From positions 62,001 through 126,000 of the forward strand of contig DAOUKR010000033.1 of NCBI GenBank assembly GCA_034421095.1: 64,000 nt of DNA, read 5' to 3'. Below the pieces are notes generated by a model. It did no database searches. It worked only from the letters and a program-made list of their open reading frames with translations, and was not told the DNA's origin. This DNA is from JAGWBG01 sp034421095 (GTDB lineage Bacteria > Chloroflexota > Dehalococcoidia > Lucifugimonadales > JAGWBF01). Positions 1 through 8,600 of the stretch are shown here, piece by piece (position 1 is the stretch's first letter; the number at the start of each line of letters is the position of its first letter). Made by a program: the position numbers and the translations under genes.

Positions 1-422
1 CTCCATCCCTTCAGGATAATTTCCAGACATTCCAGGAAACGTTCCCGGCTTTCACTGTACGGGATTCCGTAGGAGTCGTAGGTTGTGGGGAAGGTGGAAC
101 GTCCGATGCCGAAGTCCAGGCGTCCCTGGCTTATGTGGTCCAGGGTAGCTATCTCCTCGGCAACGATTACCGGATTTCTCAGGGGCAGGACGTGGACCGC
201 CAGGCCGATTTTCATCCGTTTCGTGCGGGCTGCGATTGCGCCGGCAACGGTAACGGGAGCGGACAGGACGGAACGAAGGGGATTGAAATGGTACTCGGCA
301 AGCCACATTTGCTCCACGCCCATGTCCTCGGCTGCGTCCACCAGTGCGAAGGACTCCTGGAATATCTGCTTTTCGGTCACGTCATCCCGGCTAGGGAACT
401 CTTTGAACAACCCGAACTTCAT
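1..422 (-). CDS. LLM-class flavin-dependent oxidoreductase, C-terminus beyond window
   Basis: The minus strand reads ATG at 420-422 and stays open to the window edge, giving about 140 residues that begin MKFGLFKEFPSRDD. The pattern is that of the bacterial luciferase-like monooxygenase TIM barrel: a short first strand with MKFGLF, then VEQMWLAEYHF, a second strand near MKIGLAVHVLPLRNP, and the DHISQGRLDFGIGRS turn. Family members use reduced FMN or F420 to oxidise or reduce small organic substrates; the substrate cannot be told from sequence. It follows the NHL propeller gene by 21 bases and is probably cotranscribed with it. The C-terminal half lies outside the window, so completeness is unknown. 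Confidence 0.85.
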   Translation of the reverse strand, partial: MKFGLFKEFPSRDDVTEKQIFQESFALVDAAEDMGVEQMWLAEYHFNPLRSVLSAPVTVAGAIAARTKRMKIGLAVHVLPLRNPVIVAEEIATLDHISQGRLDFGIGRSTFPTTYDSYGIPYSESRERFLECLEIILKGW

Positions 423-443
423 AGATGGCTCCCTTCTTGTCCC

Positions 444-1334
444 TTACCCGGATACCCTCACGTACTTGGCGAGCTTCTTGCGGAACGGCACAGTCAGATA
501 GATGTCTCCCCGTGAGTCCACCCATATTTGATGGCCCGGAGGCGAGTCCCATCGTGCCAGGACATTCCCGCCTTTGTTCAGTATGCTTATCCGTGTGTTG
601 CCCGTCTCACTGGCCCCGCCTTCGTAGACATATACGGTGTCGCTGGCATCCATGTATAAGTCGCCGGGCAGATTCAGTTCGTCCCACTGGGTGATGAACT
701 CGCCGGTCAGCGAGAATATCTGGATACGGCTGTTGTCCCGGTCACACACATAGACCCGGCCATCCCCATCCACCCAGACGCTGTGGGGCACGTGAAACTC
801 GCCGGGGGCAGTCTTGCCTGGAGCGCCCCACGAGGAGATGATCCCACCATCGCCGGAGAACCGGTGAACCCTACTGTTGCGGTAGCCGTCGGAAACGTAC
901 AGGTCTCCTGAGGGCGCCGGGAACATCTGTGTGGGCCTGTTGAAGGGGCCGGCGGCCCTCAGTACGATTCCGGCGTCTTCGGTACAGCCCGTGTCCGAGG
1001 GCTGACCCCGGTTGCCAAGCTCAAGAAGAGGCGAGCCGTCCAGAGTCAGCTTGGACACAGTGTGAGAACCTCTGTCCGACAGGTAGATAATATTGTCTGG
1101 GCTTATGTAGAGGCTATGGGGCTCAACTACTGTGCCGGTCCCCCAGGAGCTGAGGTAGTTGCCATCCCTGTCGAACACCAGAATTGGGGGGTCTTGCTTC
1201 TGCTGGCCGATGTATATCCTGCCCTGAGAGTCCACCGCGACGCCGGCGACTGTGCCAAAGGTCCAGCCCTGGGGCAGCTTGATAAAGTCCTCGATTATCT
1301 CGTATGTATATTGCCCCTTACCCACTGTAGTCAT
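444..1334 (-). CDS. NHL-repeat six-bladed beta-propeller protein
   Basis: A 296-residue protein with repeated blades of the NHL type: GVAVDSQGRIYIGQQ, HSLYISPDNIIYLSDRG, QMFPAPSGDLYVSDGYRNSR, HSVWVDGDGRVYVCDRDNSR and HQIWVDSRGDIYLTV. The start at 1332-1334 is chosen because GGAGGT lies 9 bases upstream; the frame is open further upstream but low-complexity there. Related proteins bind ligands or show peptidylglycine lyase or hydrolase-like activity, but nothing here fixes a catalytic role. There is no signal peptide, so it is probably cytoplasmic. A gap of 135 bases separates it from thiS, so it may have its own promoter. It immediately precedes the LLM oxidoreductase gene and may serve the same catabolic step; that link is inference. 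Confidence 0.8.
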   Translation of the reverse strand: MTTVGKGQYTYEIIEDFIKLPQGWTFGTVAGVAVDSQGRIYIGQQKQDPPILVFDRDGNYLSSWGTGTVVEPHSLYISPDNIIYLSDRGSHTVSKLTLDGSPLLELGNRGQPSDTGCTEDAGIVLRAAGPFNRPTQMFPAPSGDLYVSDGYRNSRVHRFSGDGGIISSWGAPGKTAPGEFHVPHSVWVDGDGRVYVCDRDNSRIQIFSLTGEFITQWDELNLPGDLYMDASDTVYVYEGGASETGNTRISILNKGGNVLARWDSPPGHQIWVDSRGDIYLTVPFRKKLAKYVRVSG

Positions 1335-1469
1335 GCGTGTTGTACCTCCGGGCCTTGATGGGGTGCCTTTATCCCCGTTCCAACCCCCAGGGTGCGGAGC
1401 ACCTTCCACCATCGGGAGAAGGCCTCTTTTCTCGCTCTCCACCGTTGGGGGCCAGGGGTGACGAGTAGT

Positions 1470-1673
1470 CTAGCCGCCACCCACGGGCTTTACTATCTCC
1501 AGCACGTCACCTTCCTTGAGGATTGTCTCAGGGAACTTCTCTTTCTCCAGGACTATGCCGTTATATCCTACGGCCACGTGTTGCAAGTTGACGCCGTAGC
1601 TCATCAGGAAGCTCACCAGGTCCAGGGACTCTTCCAGCTCCCTTGGCTTTCCATTCACCACCAGATTCAGCAT
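1470..1673 (-). CDS. thiS: Sulfur carrier protein ThiS
   Basis: This 67-residue protein has the beta-grasp fold pattern of ThiS (MLNLVVNGKPREL, then VAVGYNGIVLEKEKF, then LKEGDVLEIVKPVGGG) and ends exactly in Gly-Gly. The C-terminal glycine is adenylated and converted to a thiocarboxylate that donates sulfur to ThiG for thiazole synthesis. It lies 4 bases after thiE on the same strand, so the thi genes form one transcript under the TPP riboswitch upstream of thiG. No thiF-like activating enzyme is in the window. Confidence 0.93.
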   Translation of the reverse strand: MLNLVVNGKPRELEESLDLVSFLMSYGVNLQHVAVGYNGIVLEKEKFPETILKEGDVLEIVKPVGGG

Positions 1674-1677
1674 CTTC

Positions 1678-2352
1678 TCACGACCTCCTGCCTGTCACAC
1701 TCGCGGAACGGCGGGACCAAGCCCTATCAATGGCACCTTTCAGGTCCCTGGCGGCCTGCTCAGTATCCTCTGCTGCCAGGATGGTACTTATCACCACCGC
1801 CCCGGATGACCCTGCACCTATGACCTCGCCCACGTTGGCGGCGCTTATACCGCCTATACCGGCGAATGGAATGCTCACCCTGTCACTGATTCGAGAGAGA
1901 AGCCGGGGACCTTCAGGTTCGGCCCCGGGATGGGTCCCTGTGGGGAATATAGTGCCTACCACCAGGAAGTCGGCCCCATGAGCTTCGGCGGCGAGGGCGC
2001 TTTCCACACTATGTACCGAACGCCCGATAATCAGGTTTTCCCCGGCCACTTTGCGGGCTGCTTCCGGCGGGAGACCGTCTTCCCCAAGCTGTACGCCGTC
2101 GGCCCCGCAGGCCAGAGCCACGTCAACCCTTTCGTTTACAAAAAGGAGGGCGGAACCATCGGTGGCCCTCCGCAGTCTTACGGCCAGTTCCAGAAGTCCG
2201 CCCCCCGGCAAGTCCTTCTCCCTTAGCTGGACCAGGTTGACCCCGCCCCTCACAGCATCTGTCACCCGCCTCTCCAACTCCTCCGGGTCGGAGTTGCACA
2301 GCCGGCGGTCGGTTACCAGGCACAGGCACGGTATGGGTATACGGGTCGCCAT
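1678..2352 (-). CDS. thiE: Thiamine-phosphate synthase ThiE
   Basis: A 224-residue TIM-barrel enzyme that joins hydroxymethylpyrimidine diphosphate to the thiazole phosphate to give thiamine phosphate. Family landmarks are visible: CLVTDRRL at the first strand, VNLVQLREKDLPGG (the QLREKD phosphate-binding segment), FVNERVDVALACGADGVQLGE, IIGRSVHS, GTIFPTGTHPG and the late FAGIGGI loop. Length is normal for the family. The gene begins 4 bases after the thiG stop and ends 4 bases before thiS, so translation is likely coupled. Confidence 0.95.
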   Translation of the reverse strand: MATRIPIPCLCLVTDRRLCNSDPEELERRVTDAVRGGVNLVQLREKDLPGGGLLELAVRLRRATDGSALLFVNERVDVALACGADGVQLGEDGLPPEAARKVAGENLIIGRSVHSVESALAAEAHGADFLVVGTIFPTGTHPGAEPEGPRLLSRISDRVSIPFAGIGGISAANVGEVIGAGSSGAVVISTILAAEDTEQAARDLKGAIDRAWSRRSASVTGRRS

Positions 2353-2356
2353 TTCC

Positions 2357-3148
2357 CTAGCTGGACACTGGCATGGGTTGGGGCACGTCCTCGGTGGGGC
2401 TGCTGGCCGCGGCGTAAGCCTTCTTGGGTATTCGGCCTGCCAGGTAAGCCATGCGCCCCGCCTCTACCCCCTGCTTGAAGGCCCTTGCCATCAGCGCCGG
2501 GTCCTGGGCCTGGGCGATGGCGCTGTTTACCAGGACTGCGTCGGCTCCCATCTCAAGGGCTTGAGATGCGTCGGAGGGCACACCCAGGCCTGCATCTATC
2601 ACCACCGGCACTTTGGCCTGCTCGATGATAATCCTGACCTCTTCCACAGTATGGATGCCCTGTCCCGAGCCGATGGCCGAACCCAGGGGCATAACGGTGG
2701 CGCAGCCCACGTCCTCCAGCCTTTTGGCCAGCACAGGGTCGGCGTGAATGTAGGGCAGAACGATAAAGCCCTCTTTGACAAGCTGCTCGGCTGCCTCCAG
2801 AGTGCCTATGGGGTCAGGGAGAAGATACTTGGGGTCGGGTATGACCTCAAGCTTGACCCAGTTGGTGTTGCCCACCGCCTTGCCCAGCCGTGCGATGAAC
2901 AAGGCCTCCTCCACGGTGCGGCACCCCGCCGTGTTGGGAAGGATTTGGTACTTGTTCCAGTCTATGTAGTCCAGGATAGTCTTCTTGTTTGGGTCATCCA
3001 GATCCAGGCGTCTTATGGCTACGGTGACCATCCCCGTCCCCGATGCCTCGATGGAATCTGCCATGTCCTCCATGGTGCTGTACCTGCCCGTACCCACTAT
3101 GAGCCTGGAATCAAATCGCTTGCCCGCTATCTCAAGATGGTCTTCCAT
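2357..3148 (-). CDS. thiG: Thiazole synthase ThiG
   Basis: A 263-residue TIM-barrel thiazole synthase that condenses deoxyxylulose phosphate, a glycine- or tyrosine-derived imine and ThiS-borne sulfur. Visible landmarks are RLIVGTGRYSTMEDM, the NTAGCRTVEEA segment, WVKLEVIPDPKYLLPDP, GCATVMPLGSAIGSGQG and VVIDAGLGVPSDASQALEMGADAVLVNSAIA. The start at ATG 3148 is chosen over an in-frame TTG at 3193 because GGGGAGG sits 5 bases upstream and because the TTG lies in the attenuator hairpin. It is the first gene of thiG-thiE-thiS and is under a TPP riboswitch. Confidence 0.95.
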   Translation of the reverse strand: MEDHLEIAGKRFDSRLIVGTGRYSTMEDMADSIEASGTGMVTVAIRRLDLDDPNKKTILDYIDWNKYQILPNTAGCRTVEEALFIARLGKAVGNTNWVKLEVIPDPKYLLPDPIGTLEAAEQLVKEGFIVLPYIHADPVLAKRLEDVGCATVMPLGSAIGSGQGIHTVEEVRIIIEQAKVPVVIDAGLGVPSDASQALEMGADAVLVNSAIAQAQDPALMARAFKQGVEAGRMAYLAGRIPKKAYAAASSPTEDVPQPMPVSS

Positions 3149-3194
3149 ATCTGCCTCCCCGGTTTCGTATACCAAAATGAGCCGGAAATACAAA

Positions 3195-3221
3195 CCGCCA
3201 GGTGTTACAGTACCCTGGCGG
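3195..3221 (-). terminator. Intrinsic terminator of the TPP riboswitch
   Basis: On the minus strand CCGCCAGG and CCTGGCGG form a perfect 8-bp stem around an 11-base loop, followed directly by TTTGTATTT. It lies between the TPP aptamer and thiG, as expected for a transcription attenuator. Its 5' arm overlaps GGCCACC (3220-3226), which is complementary to GGTGGCC inside the aptamer (3298-3304), a plausible antiterminator pairing. Confidence 0.85.
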
Positions 3222-3243
3222 TGGCCTTTGGTTACCGGCGTCT

Positions 3244-3340
3244 CTTCCCTGCGCCGGCATTACCCGGATCAGGTACGGACGGTCGGTGACGAGTATCGGC
3301 CACCCTCTCAGCCTGGCTTGCCCAAGCTCCCGGCAGAAGG
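3244..3340 (-). promoter_or_regulatory. TPP riboswitch (THI element)
   Basis: Read on the minus strand, the region holds the two conserved THI-box cores in the right order: GGCTGAGAGGGTGGCC (pyrimidine-sensing arm) and, about 25 bases later, ACCTGATCCGGGTAATGCC followed by GGCGCAGGGAAG (pyrophosphate-sensing arm and closing stem). It lies directly upstream of thiG and upstream of an intrinsic terminator, so TPP binding should favour termination and lower thiGES expression. Confidence 0.96.
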
Positions 3341-3363
3341 ATTATTCCCTGTGTGTTATCGAA

Positions 3364-3392
3364 AGTCTAACGTGCCGGTATGCAGAAGTCAA
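3364..3392 (-). promoter_or_regulatory. Sigma70-type promoter of thiGES
   Basis: On the minus strand TTGACT (3392-3387) and TAGACT (3369-3364) are separated by exactly 17 bases. The expected start of transcription falls just ahead of the TPP aptamer, which fits a full leader of about 200 bases. Confidence 0.7.
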
Positions 3393-3592
3393 CGAAGCAT
3401 TCCGAGGGGGCAATGCCTTTAGATTCTTCTCCCGTCATGCTCGCTTCCCCAGATCTTTCTTTTCTTCCGCCCCGGTCTGCATCCCGTCATCCCCGCCTGC
3501 CGACCTCAGGGGTTCATCTCCATCTGCTGCTCCCCTCGGGGGGTCGTCCCAGTCTGCACCCTGTTATTCCGGCTCTGAGTCGCTATACACCT

Positions 3593-3632
3593 GGCTTCTG
3601 AATTCCGGCGAAGGCCGGAACGACGATGTGAG
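3593..3632. repeat. REP-like palindromic repeat
   Basis: The stretch TTCCGGCGAAGGCCGGAA is a palindrome of the family that recurs in most gaps of this window. The 3400-3690 region around it has no gene that I can support; it holds further degenerate pieces of the same repeat (for example CCCGTCATCCCCGCCTGC near 3484). Confidence 0.7.
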
Positions 3633-3692
3633 AACGGGAGCGACGGACTCAGACAAACTGAGTTTTGAACTCGCCGCCCGGTTGTAAGAAGA

Positions 3693-3721
3693 TTCACAAT
3701 GTTCCCACGTTATGGTACAAT
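3693..3721 (+). promoter_or_regulatory. Promoter upstream of the HAD hydrolase gene
   Basis: TTCACA (3693-3698) and TACAAT (3716-3721) are 17 bases apart. They lie about 85 bases upstream of the HAD gene, in the right orientation. Confidence 0.5.
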
Positions 3722-3804
3722 TGCCTACTCGAAATGTCCCGATAGTACGGTGGAGGACCCTTTTATCCGGTACGTCATGCGCGGTGCATGGAGAGAAGAG
3801 GGAG

Positions 3805-4512
3805 ATGGTCAAGGCTGTTTTTTTCGACTTCTACAACACTCTGGTACAATTCTGGCCCCCTGTGGATGTGATACAGCAAGCATCGTGCAAAGAGCTAGGT
3901 TTGAACGTCTCCAAGGAAGGAATCAGGAGGGGCTACGCCCTTGCCGACGAATACATGAGCACCGAGAACTCCGGGGTCCCTCTTGCAGAGCGGACTTCCG
4001 AGGAACGAGACATCTTCTTCGCCGAATACGAAAGGCTTATTATCAAAGGCGCCGGCATAGACGTCACCCCGCGTCTGGCGGACCAGGTCTGGAGGATGAC
4101 CACTCAAACCCCCAAGTACTTCGCCCTGTTTGATGACGTGTTGTCGGGACTGGAGCTTCTGAAGAAGCGGGATATCACCCTGGCGGTAATAACCAACCTC
4201 CGTAGAGACATGGGAAAGGAGTGCGGGGACCTGGGCCTGACCCCATACCTGGACTTCTGCGTTACCTCCACCGACGCCGGCGCCGAAAAGCCCCACGCGC
4301 CCATATTCCTCACCGCTCTCAAACGAGCCCGAGTGGAGCCTGGAGAAGCCGTCCACGTGGGAGACCTGTACCACGCAGACATCCGAGGTGCCAGGGAGGT
4401 TGGCATAACGCCGGTGCTGCTGGATAGAGAGGGATGGCGGCGGGATGTTATGGACTGCCCCAAGATAACCAGCGTGCCCGACCTGGACAGGCTAATCGCA
4501 GAGGGATTGTAG
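3805..4512 (+). CDS. HAD-superfamily hydrolase
   Basis: A 235-residue haloacid dehalogenase-like protein. The four HAD motifs are visible: nucleophile motif VFFDFYNTL (Asp8, with Tyr10 where phosphatases usually have the acid/base Asp), VITNLRR (Thr), the Lys in AGAEKPHAPIF, and HVGDLYHADIRGA (acidic pair). The DxYxT form of motif I is typical of haloacid dehalogenase-type members rather than DxDxT phosphatases. A helical cap lies between residues 15 and 95. The start at ATG 3805 is chosen because VKAVFFDF begins at the canonical distance and GGGAG precedes it. The next gene begins 27 bases later. The substrate is unknown. Confidence 0.88.
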   Translation: MVKAVFFDFYNTLVQFWPPVDVIQQASCKELGLNVSKEGIRRGYALADEYMSTENSGVPLAERTSEERDIFFAEYERLIIKGAGIDVTPRLADQVWRMTTQTPKYFALFDDVLSGLELLKKRDITLAVITNLRRDMGKECGDLGLTPYLDFCVTSTDAGAEKPHAPIFLTALKRARVEPGEAVHVGDLYHADIRGAREVGITPVLLDREGWRRDVMDCPKITSVPDLDRLIAEGL

Positions 4513-4539
4513 CCCTGCGTGTTGAGCAGAAGACACCAT

Positions 4540-5166
4540 ATGAGCATCCAGGAAAAACGCATTATCGAATTGCTCCAGGCCAAGCGCCGCAAAGACCCGG
4601 AAGGCTTCCGCAAGTACCTGCCTGATGTAGCAGATCTCCTGCCGGACCCACCTCCGAGGCGAAGCAGAGCGAGATCCACCTTCGGGCTTACCGAGCGAGA
4701 GCTTTCCTACCACCGCACCGGGCTGTTGGAAGCGTTGGGCAAGCTGGACGATGGTAGGATTACCGCCGAGGAGGCCGCGAAGGGCCTTCAGCACTCAGCC
4801 GCGCTGACTAGGGACGGCAACCTGCCCTACGGAAGATACGACACCCTGCCCCACGAGATGGGCCACGATGTCCTGAAGAGCCTGGTGAAAGCGGCCATCG
4901 GCAAGTCTCCGGGCTCCTACAAGTCCAAGACCACCGTGGCTCTTGGCAAAGGCGGCCGGGTCCTGGAACAGGTCTCGATAATCATGGGGGTGTTCCTCGA
5001 TCTCGATAAAGACGGACGGTTGGTGTCGCTAAGCATAGACCCGGGGAAGTACAGGAAACGGCGCAAGTTGATGAAGATAGTCGGCATAGCCAGAGACCCC
5101 GAGCCGGACGTCGCCGCCAGGCATGATTACTACCTGGCAATGCAGAACCCCCATGGCAGGGACTGA
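4540..5166 (+). CDS. Conserved-looking protein of unknown function
   Basis: A 208-residue basic protein that I do not recognise. The N-terminal part is helical (MSIQEKRIIELLQAKRRKDPEGF), then a short Pro/Arg-rich stretch, then a mixed domain with LPHEMGHDVLKSLVKAA and the strand pair TVALGKGGRVLEQVS and IIMGVFLDLDKDGRLVSLSID. HEMGHD resembles a zinc-protease HExxH only superficially and I do not claim catalysis. An in-frame GTG at 4519 is an alternative start. Its last 14 bases overlap the PIN-domain gene, so the two are likely translated together. Confidence 0.65.
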   Translation: MSIQEKRIIELLQAKRRKDPEGFRKYLPDVADLLPDPPPRRSRARSTFGLTERELSYHRTGLLEALGKLDDGRITAEEAAKGLQHSAALTRDGNLPYGRYDTLPHEMGHDVLKSLVKAAIGKSPGSYKSKTTVALGKGGRVLEQVSIIMGVFLDLDKDGRLVSLSIDPGKYRKRRKLMKIVGIARDPEPDVAARHDYYLAMQNPHGRD

Positions 5167-5566
5167 GCGCGTGCTGATAGACACGTCCGCCCTCTATGCC
5201 ATCCGTTCTGCAAACGACCAGTTCTATGACAGGGCCAAAGCGACCTATGAGCACTTGGTAAACACAAACCAGGAGATATGGACGACATCCTATACTATGG
5301 TAGAGACAGTCGCCTTGCTTCATCGGCGGCTGGGTTTTGAGGTTGGCTCGGAGTTCTCAGAGTGGTCCCTAGATTCCAATCTCCAGGTGCTCTGGATTGA
5401 TGGCCGGATTCATGCTGAAGCGTGGGACCGATTCATGGCAGGACAGGGGCGAGGCCTGAGCTTCGTTGACTGGACGACGGCAGTTGTGTCCCGCGAGATA
5501 GGTGCCCCGGTGTTCACCTTCGACCAAGACTTCGTCAGCGAGGGACTCCCCATAGTGCCGGATTAG
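5153..5566 (+). CDS. PIN-domain protein (VapC-like)
   Basis: A 137-residue protein with the acidic residues of a PIN-domain ribonuclease: VLIDTSALYA near residue 10, MVETVALLHRR near 51, GLSFVDWTTAVV near 107 and VFTFDQDF near 125. Length fits a stand-alone PIN toxin. It overlaps the preceding 208-residue gene by 14 bases. That neighbour is much larger than usual VapB antitoxins and shows no recognisable AbrB or MetJ fold, so a toxin-antitoxin pairing is possible but not shown. An ATG at 5123 is in frame, but the one at 5153 sits closer to the domain. Confidence 0.8.
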   Translation: MAGTERVLIDTSALYAIRSANDQFYDRAKATYEHLVNTNQEIWTTSYTMVETVALLHRRLGFEVGSEFSEWSLDSNLQVLWIDGRIHAEAWDRFMAGQGRGLSFVDWTTAVVSREIGAPVFTFDQDFVSEGLPIVPD

Positions 5567-5630
5567 CCGACCGCTCCCCAGGTGGCAGAACGGCTAGATG
5601 ACGAGGGCGAAGTAGACTGACAAGGGTGTA

Positions 5631-8600
5631 TCACTGTGGCACACCCACCGCCTGTAGCCGCTTCCTAAAGGCCATCAGCCGTTCTAGCGTCCTCACCAAG
5701 CTCTCCTTCCACTGGTCACCTGCGCGGCGCATGTTTATATGCACCTGCTGATTGCCTACCCTAGCCGTCGGTCCCAAGGCCTTCTCCAGGGCGATTCTGG
5801 CCCCACCAACGGCTTCCAACAGGATGAAGGTGACGGTGGAGCCGGACTGGTTTATGGATTCGATGCCTGCCTCTCCGGCCAGATGCTTCAGGCCCACCAG
5901 GTAGAGCAGGTCATCTACTACCGATGGCAGAGTACCGAACCGGTCGCGAAGCTCTTCCCGGATGTCCTCTATCTCCTGGCGGTGCTGGACCTTGGTCAGT
6001 CTCTGGTAGATGGCCAGGCGTGTGGGCAAGTGGGAGACGTAGCTCTCTGGTATGTGGGCGGACAGGGACAGGCTCACCTTGGCCGGGCTTTGGGGCAGGT
6101 CTTCGACCGGCGCGGAATCCCCCTGGCCGGCCCTTATATCTGCTACCGCCTCGTTGAGTATCTGAGAGTAAAGCTCGAAGCCCACAGCGTGGACGTGGCC
6201 GCTCTGCTCAGACCCAAGGATATTCCCCGCTCCCCGTATCTCCAGGTCCCGCATGGCAATCCGGAAGCCGGCACCCAACTCGGCCGCCTCAAGGATAGCT
6301 TTCAGGCGCTTTCCTGCGGCCTCGGTTATACGTCTGCCTCGCGGCACCAGCAGGTAGGTGTAAGCCCGGTGGCTGCCACGTCCCACCCTGCCCCTGAGCT
6401 GGTAGAGTTGGGAGAGACCGAACCGGTCTGACCGGTCTATGATGAGGGTGTTGGCGTTGGGAATGTCCAGGCCGGACTCTATGATGGTAGTGCATACGAG
6501 CACGTCTATCTCGCCCTGGGTGAAAGCTATCATGACCTCTTCAAGCTCCTCCTCGGACATCCTTCCGTGGCCTATGGCTATCCTCGCTTGGGGGACAAGT
6601 TGGCCCAGGTCGTAGGCTACCCGGCGGATGGTCTGGACACGGTTGTGAAGGAAAAAGGTCTGTCCTCCGCGCTCAAGCTCCCTCAGAATAGCCTCCTTTA
6701 TCACGTCGTCGCTGCGCTCGGACACGTAGGTCTTCACCGGCATCCGCTCTTCAGGAGGGGTCTCCATTGTGCTCATGTCCCTGATTCCCGACAGCCCCAT
6801 GTACAGGGTGCGGGGTATGGGTGTGGCGCTGAGGGTGAGTATGTCCACTTCCCGCCGCATACGTTTGAGCCGCTCCTTGTGGGCAACTCCGAACCGCTGC
6901 TCTTCGTCCACCACCACGAGGCCAAGGTTTTTGAACCTCACGTCCTTCTGAAGCAGCCGGTGGGTCCCTATGACTATATCAACCGCGCCCAGCTTCAGAC
7001 CCTCGATAACATCCTGCTGCTCCTTGCGACTGCGGAATCGGCTAAGCACTTCCACCCGCATAGGGAAAGGGCTTAACCTCTCGCTGAAGGTGGAATAATG
7101 CTGTTGAGCCAACACCGTAGTGGGAACCAGCAGCCCCACTTGCATCCCGTCGTTGACAGTCTTGAAGGCAGCCCTCAACGCCACCTCCGTCTTGCCGTAG
7201 CCGACGTCGCCACAGACCAGGCGGTCCATGGGTTTAGCCTCCTCCATTTCCTGCTTCACTTCCTCGATGGTCCGTTCCTGGTCGGGGGTCTCCTCGTAGG
7301 GGAAGGAGTCCTCCAATTCCCGCTGCCAAGGAGAGTCAGGGGAGAAAGCGTGACCCTCGGCCACCTGCCGCGAGGCATAGGTGTCCAGTAGCTCCTGGGC
7401 AAGCTCGCGGGCGGCGTGTTTCGCCCGCTCCTTGACCCTTCCCCACTCTGCCGTACCCAGCCGCGTGAGGTTGGGCGGCTGGTCGTTGGTCGCCAGATAC
7501 GGAGAAACTCTGTCCAGGTGCTCCGTTGGCACGTATAGCTTGTCCCTCTCGGCGTACTCTAGGACGAGGTACTCTTTCTGTTCTTCCCCCGACTCCATCT
7601 GCTCCGTCCCGGCGAAGCGGGCAACGCCGTGGTCCACGTGAACCACGTACCCACCCGGGGTTAGCTCGGACAGGAAAGCCCCCCGTTTGACCGGAGTCCG
7701 ACGCCGGGGTCTCCGCTCCTTGGATGCACCGAAGATCTCCGAGTCGGAGAGAAGGACCAGTCCACTGCCTTCTGCCAGGGGCAGTGACCAGCCCTCACGC
7801 ATGGAGCCTGCCAACATGCTGAGGCTGCCGGGGTCGGGTGGGAAGTCCAGGCCGGGTAGTATCGCCGCACCAATGCCGGCCTCCTGGGCAAAGACTTCCG
7901 AAAGACGTTGGGCATGGCGGCTCACCACCACGACCCTTCTGCCCTCACCCAGCATATGTCGAACATCGTCGGCAAGCTGACTTTGCCTGCCATAATATGA
8001 GGGGGCAGGTTGAAAGTCGAGGCTGTCACCCCCGGACGTCCAACTTTCCATCAGGAGCCGAGGCCTGGACTCCACCGAGGAACTGAAGTCACCCCACGAC
8101 AGATGGGGCGTTGGGAAATTGGTGGGCAGGTCGCCCCTCGCCTCCCTTGAGGTCCGTAGCTGGTCAGTCCGGTGCGCTATATTCATAGCCTCCGACTCTA
8201 TTTCGCCATCTCTGACAAAGACCAGAAGCCCATTGGCGGGAAGATGGTCCGTAAGTTGTCCACAATTGAGAAGCCCGTTGTAAAGAGATAGCTCCTCGAC
8301 ACCCTGACCCGAGTAGATGGACGTAATCTCTTCCTCGAACCGCTCCCTGGCGGCGGGCGTGCAACGGGATGAGTCCATCCTGGAGATTAGCCGTGAGACC
8401 CTGTCCCAGTCCGCCAGAGACGGGAGAATTTCGGTGGCGGGGAACACGGTTATGCTCTCCACCGTGCGGACGGACCTCTGGGACCCGGGGTCGAAGAGAC
8501 GTATGCTGTCAATCTCATCTCCCCAAAGCTCTATCCTCGCCGGAAGGGGTGAAGAGGGGGGATATATGTCTATTATTCCGCCTCTCTGGCTGAAGGAACC

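Noticed and set aside
85..501. Plus-strand open frames at the left edge
   Set aside because: They are shadows of the minus-strand LLM oxidoreductase, whose translation matches the family strand by strand.
2051..3289. Plus-strand open frame of 412 codons across thiE and thiG
   Set aside because: The minus strand encodes clear ThiE and ThiG with a TPP riboswitch upstream; the plus frame has no recognisable domain.
4519..5166. Zinc metalloprotease reading of HEMGHD in the 208-residue protein
   Set aside because: The motif is HExxHD only in part (H-E-M-G-H), lies without the usual supporting helix and third ligand, and the surrounding sequence matches no protease that I know.
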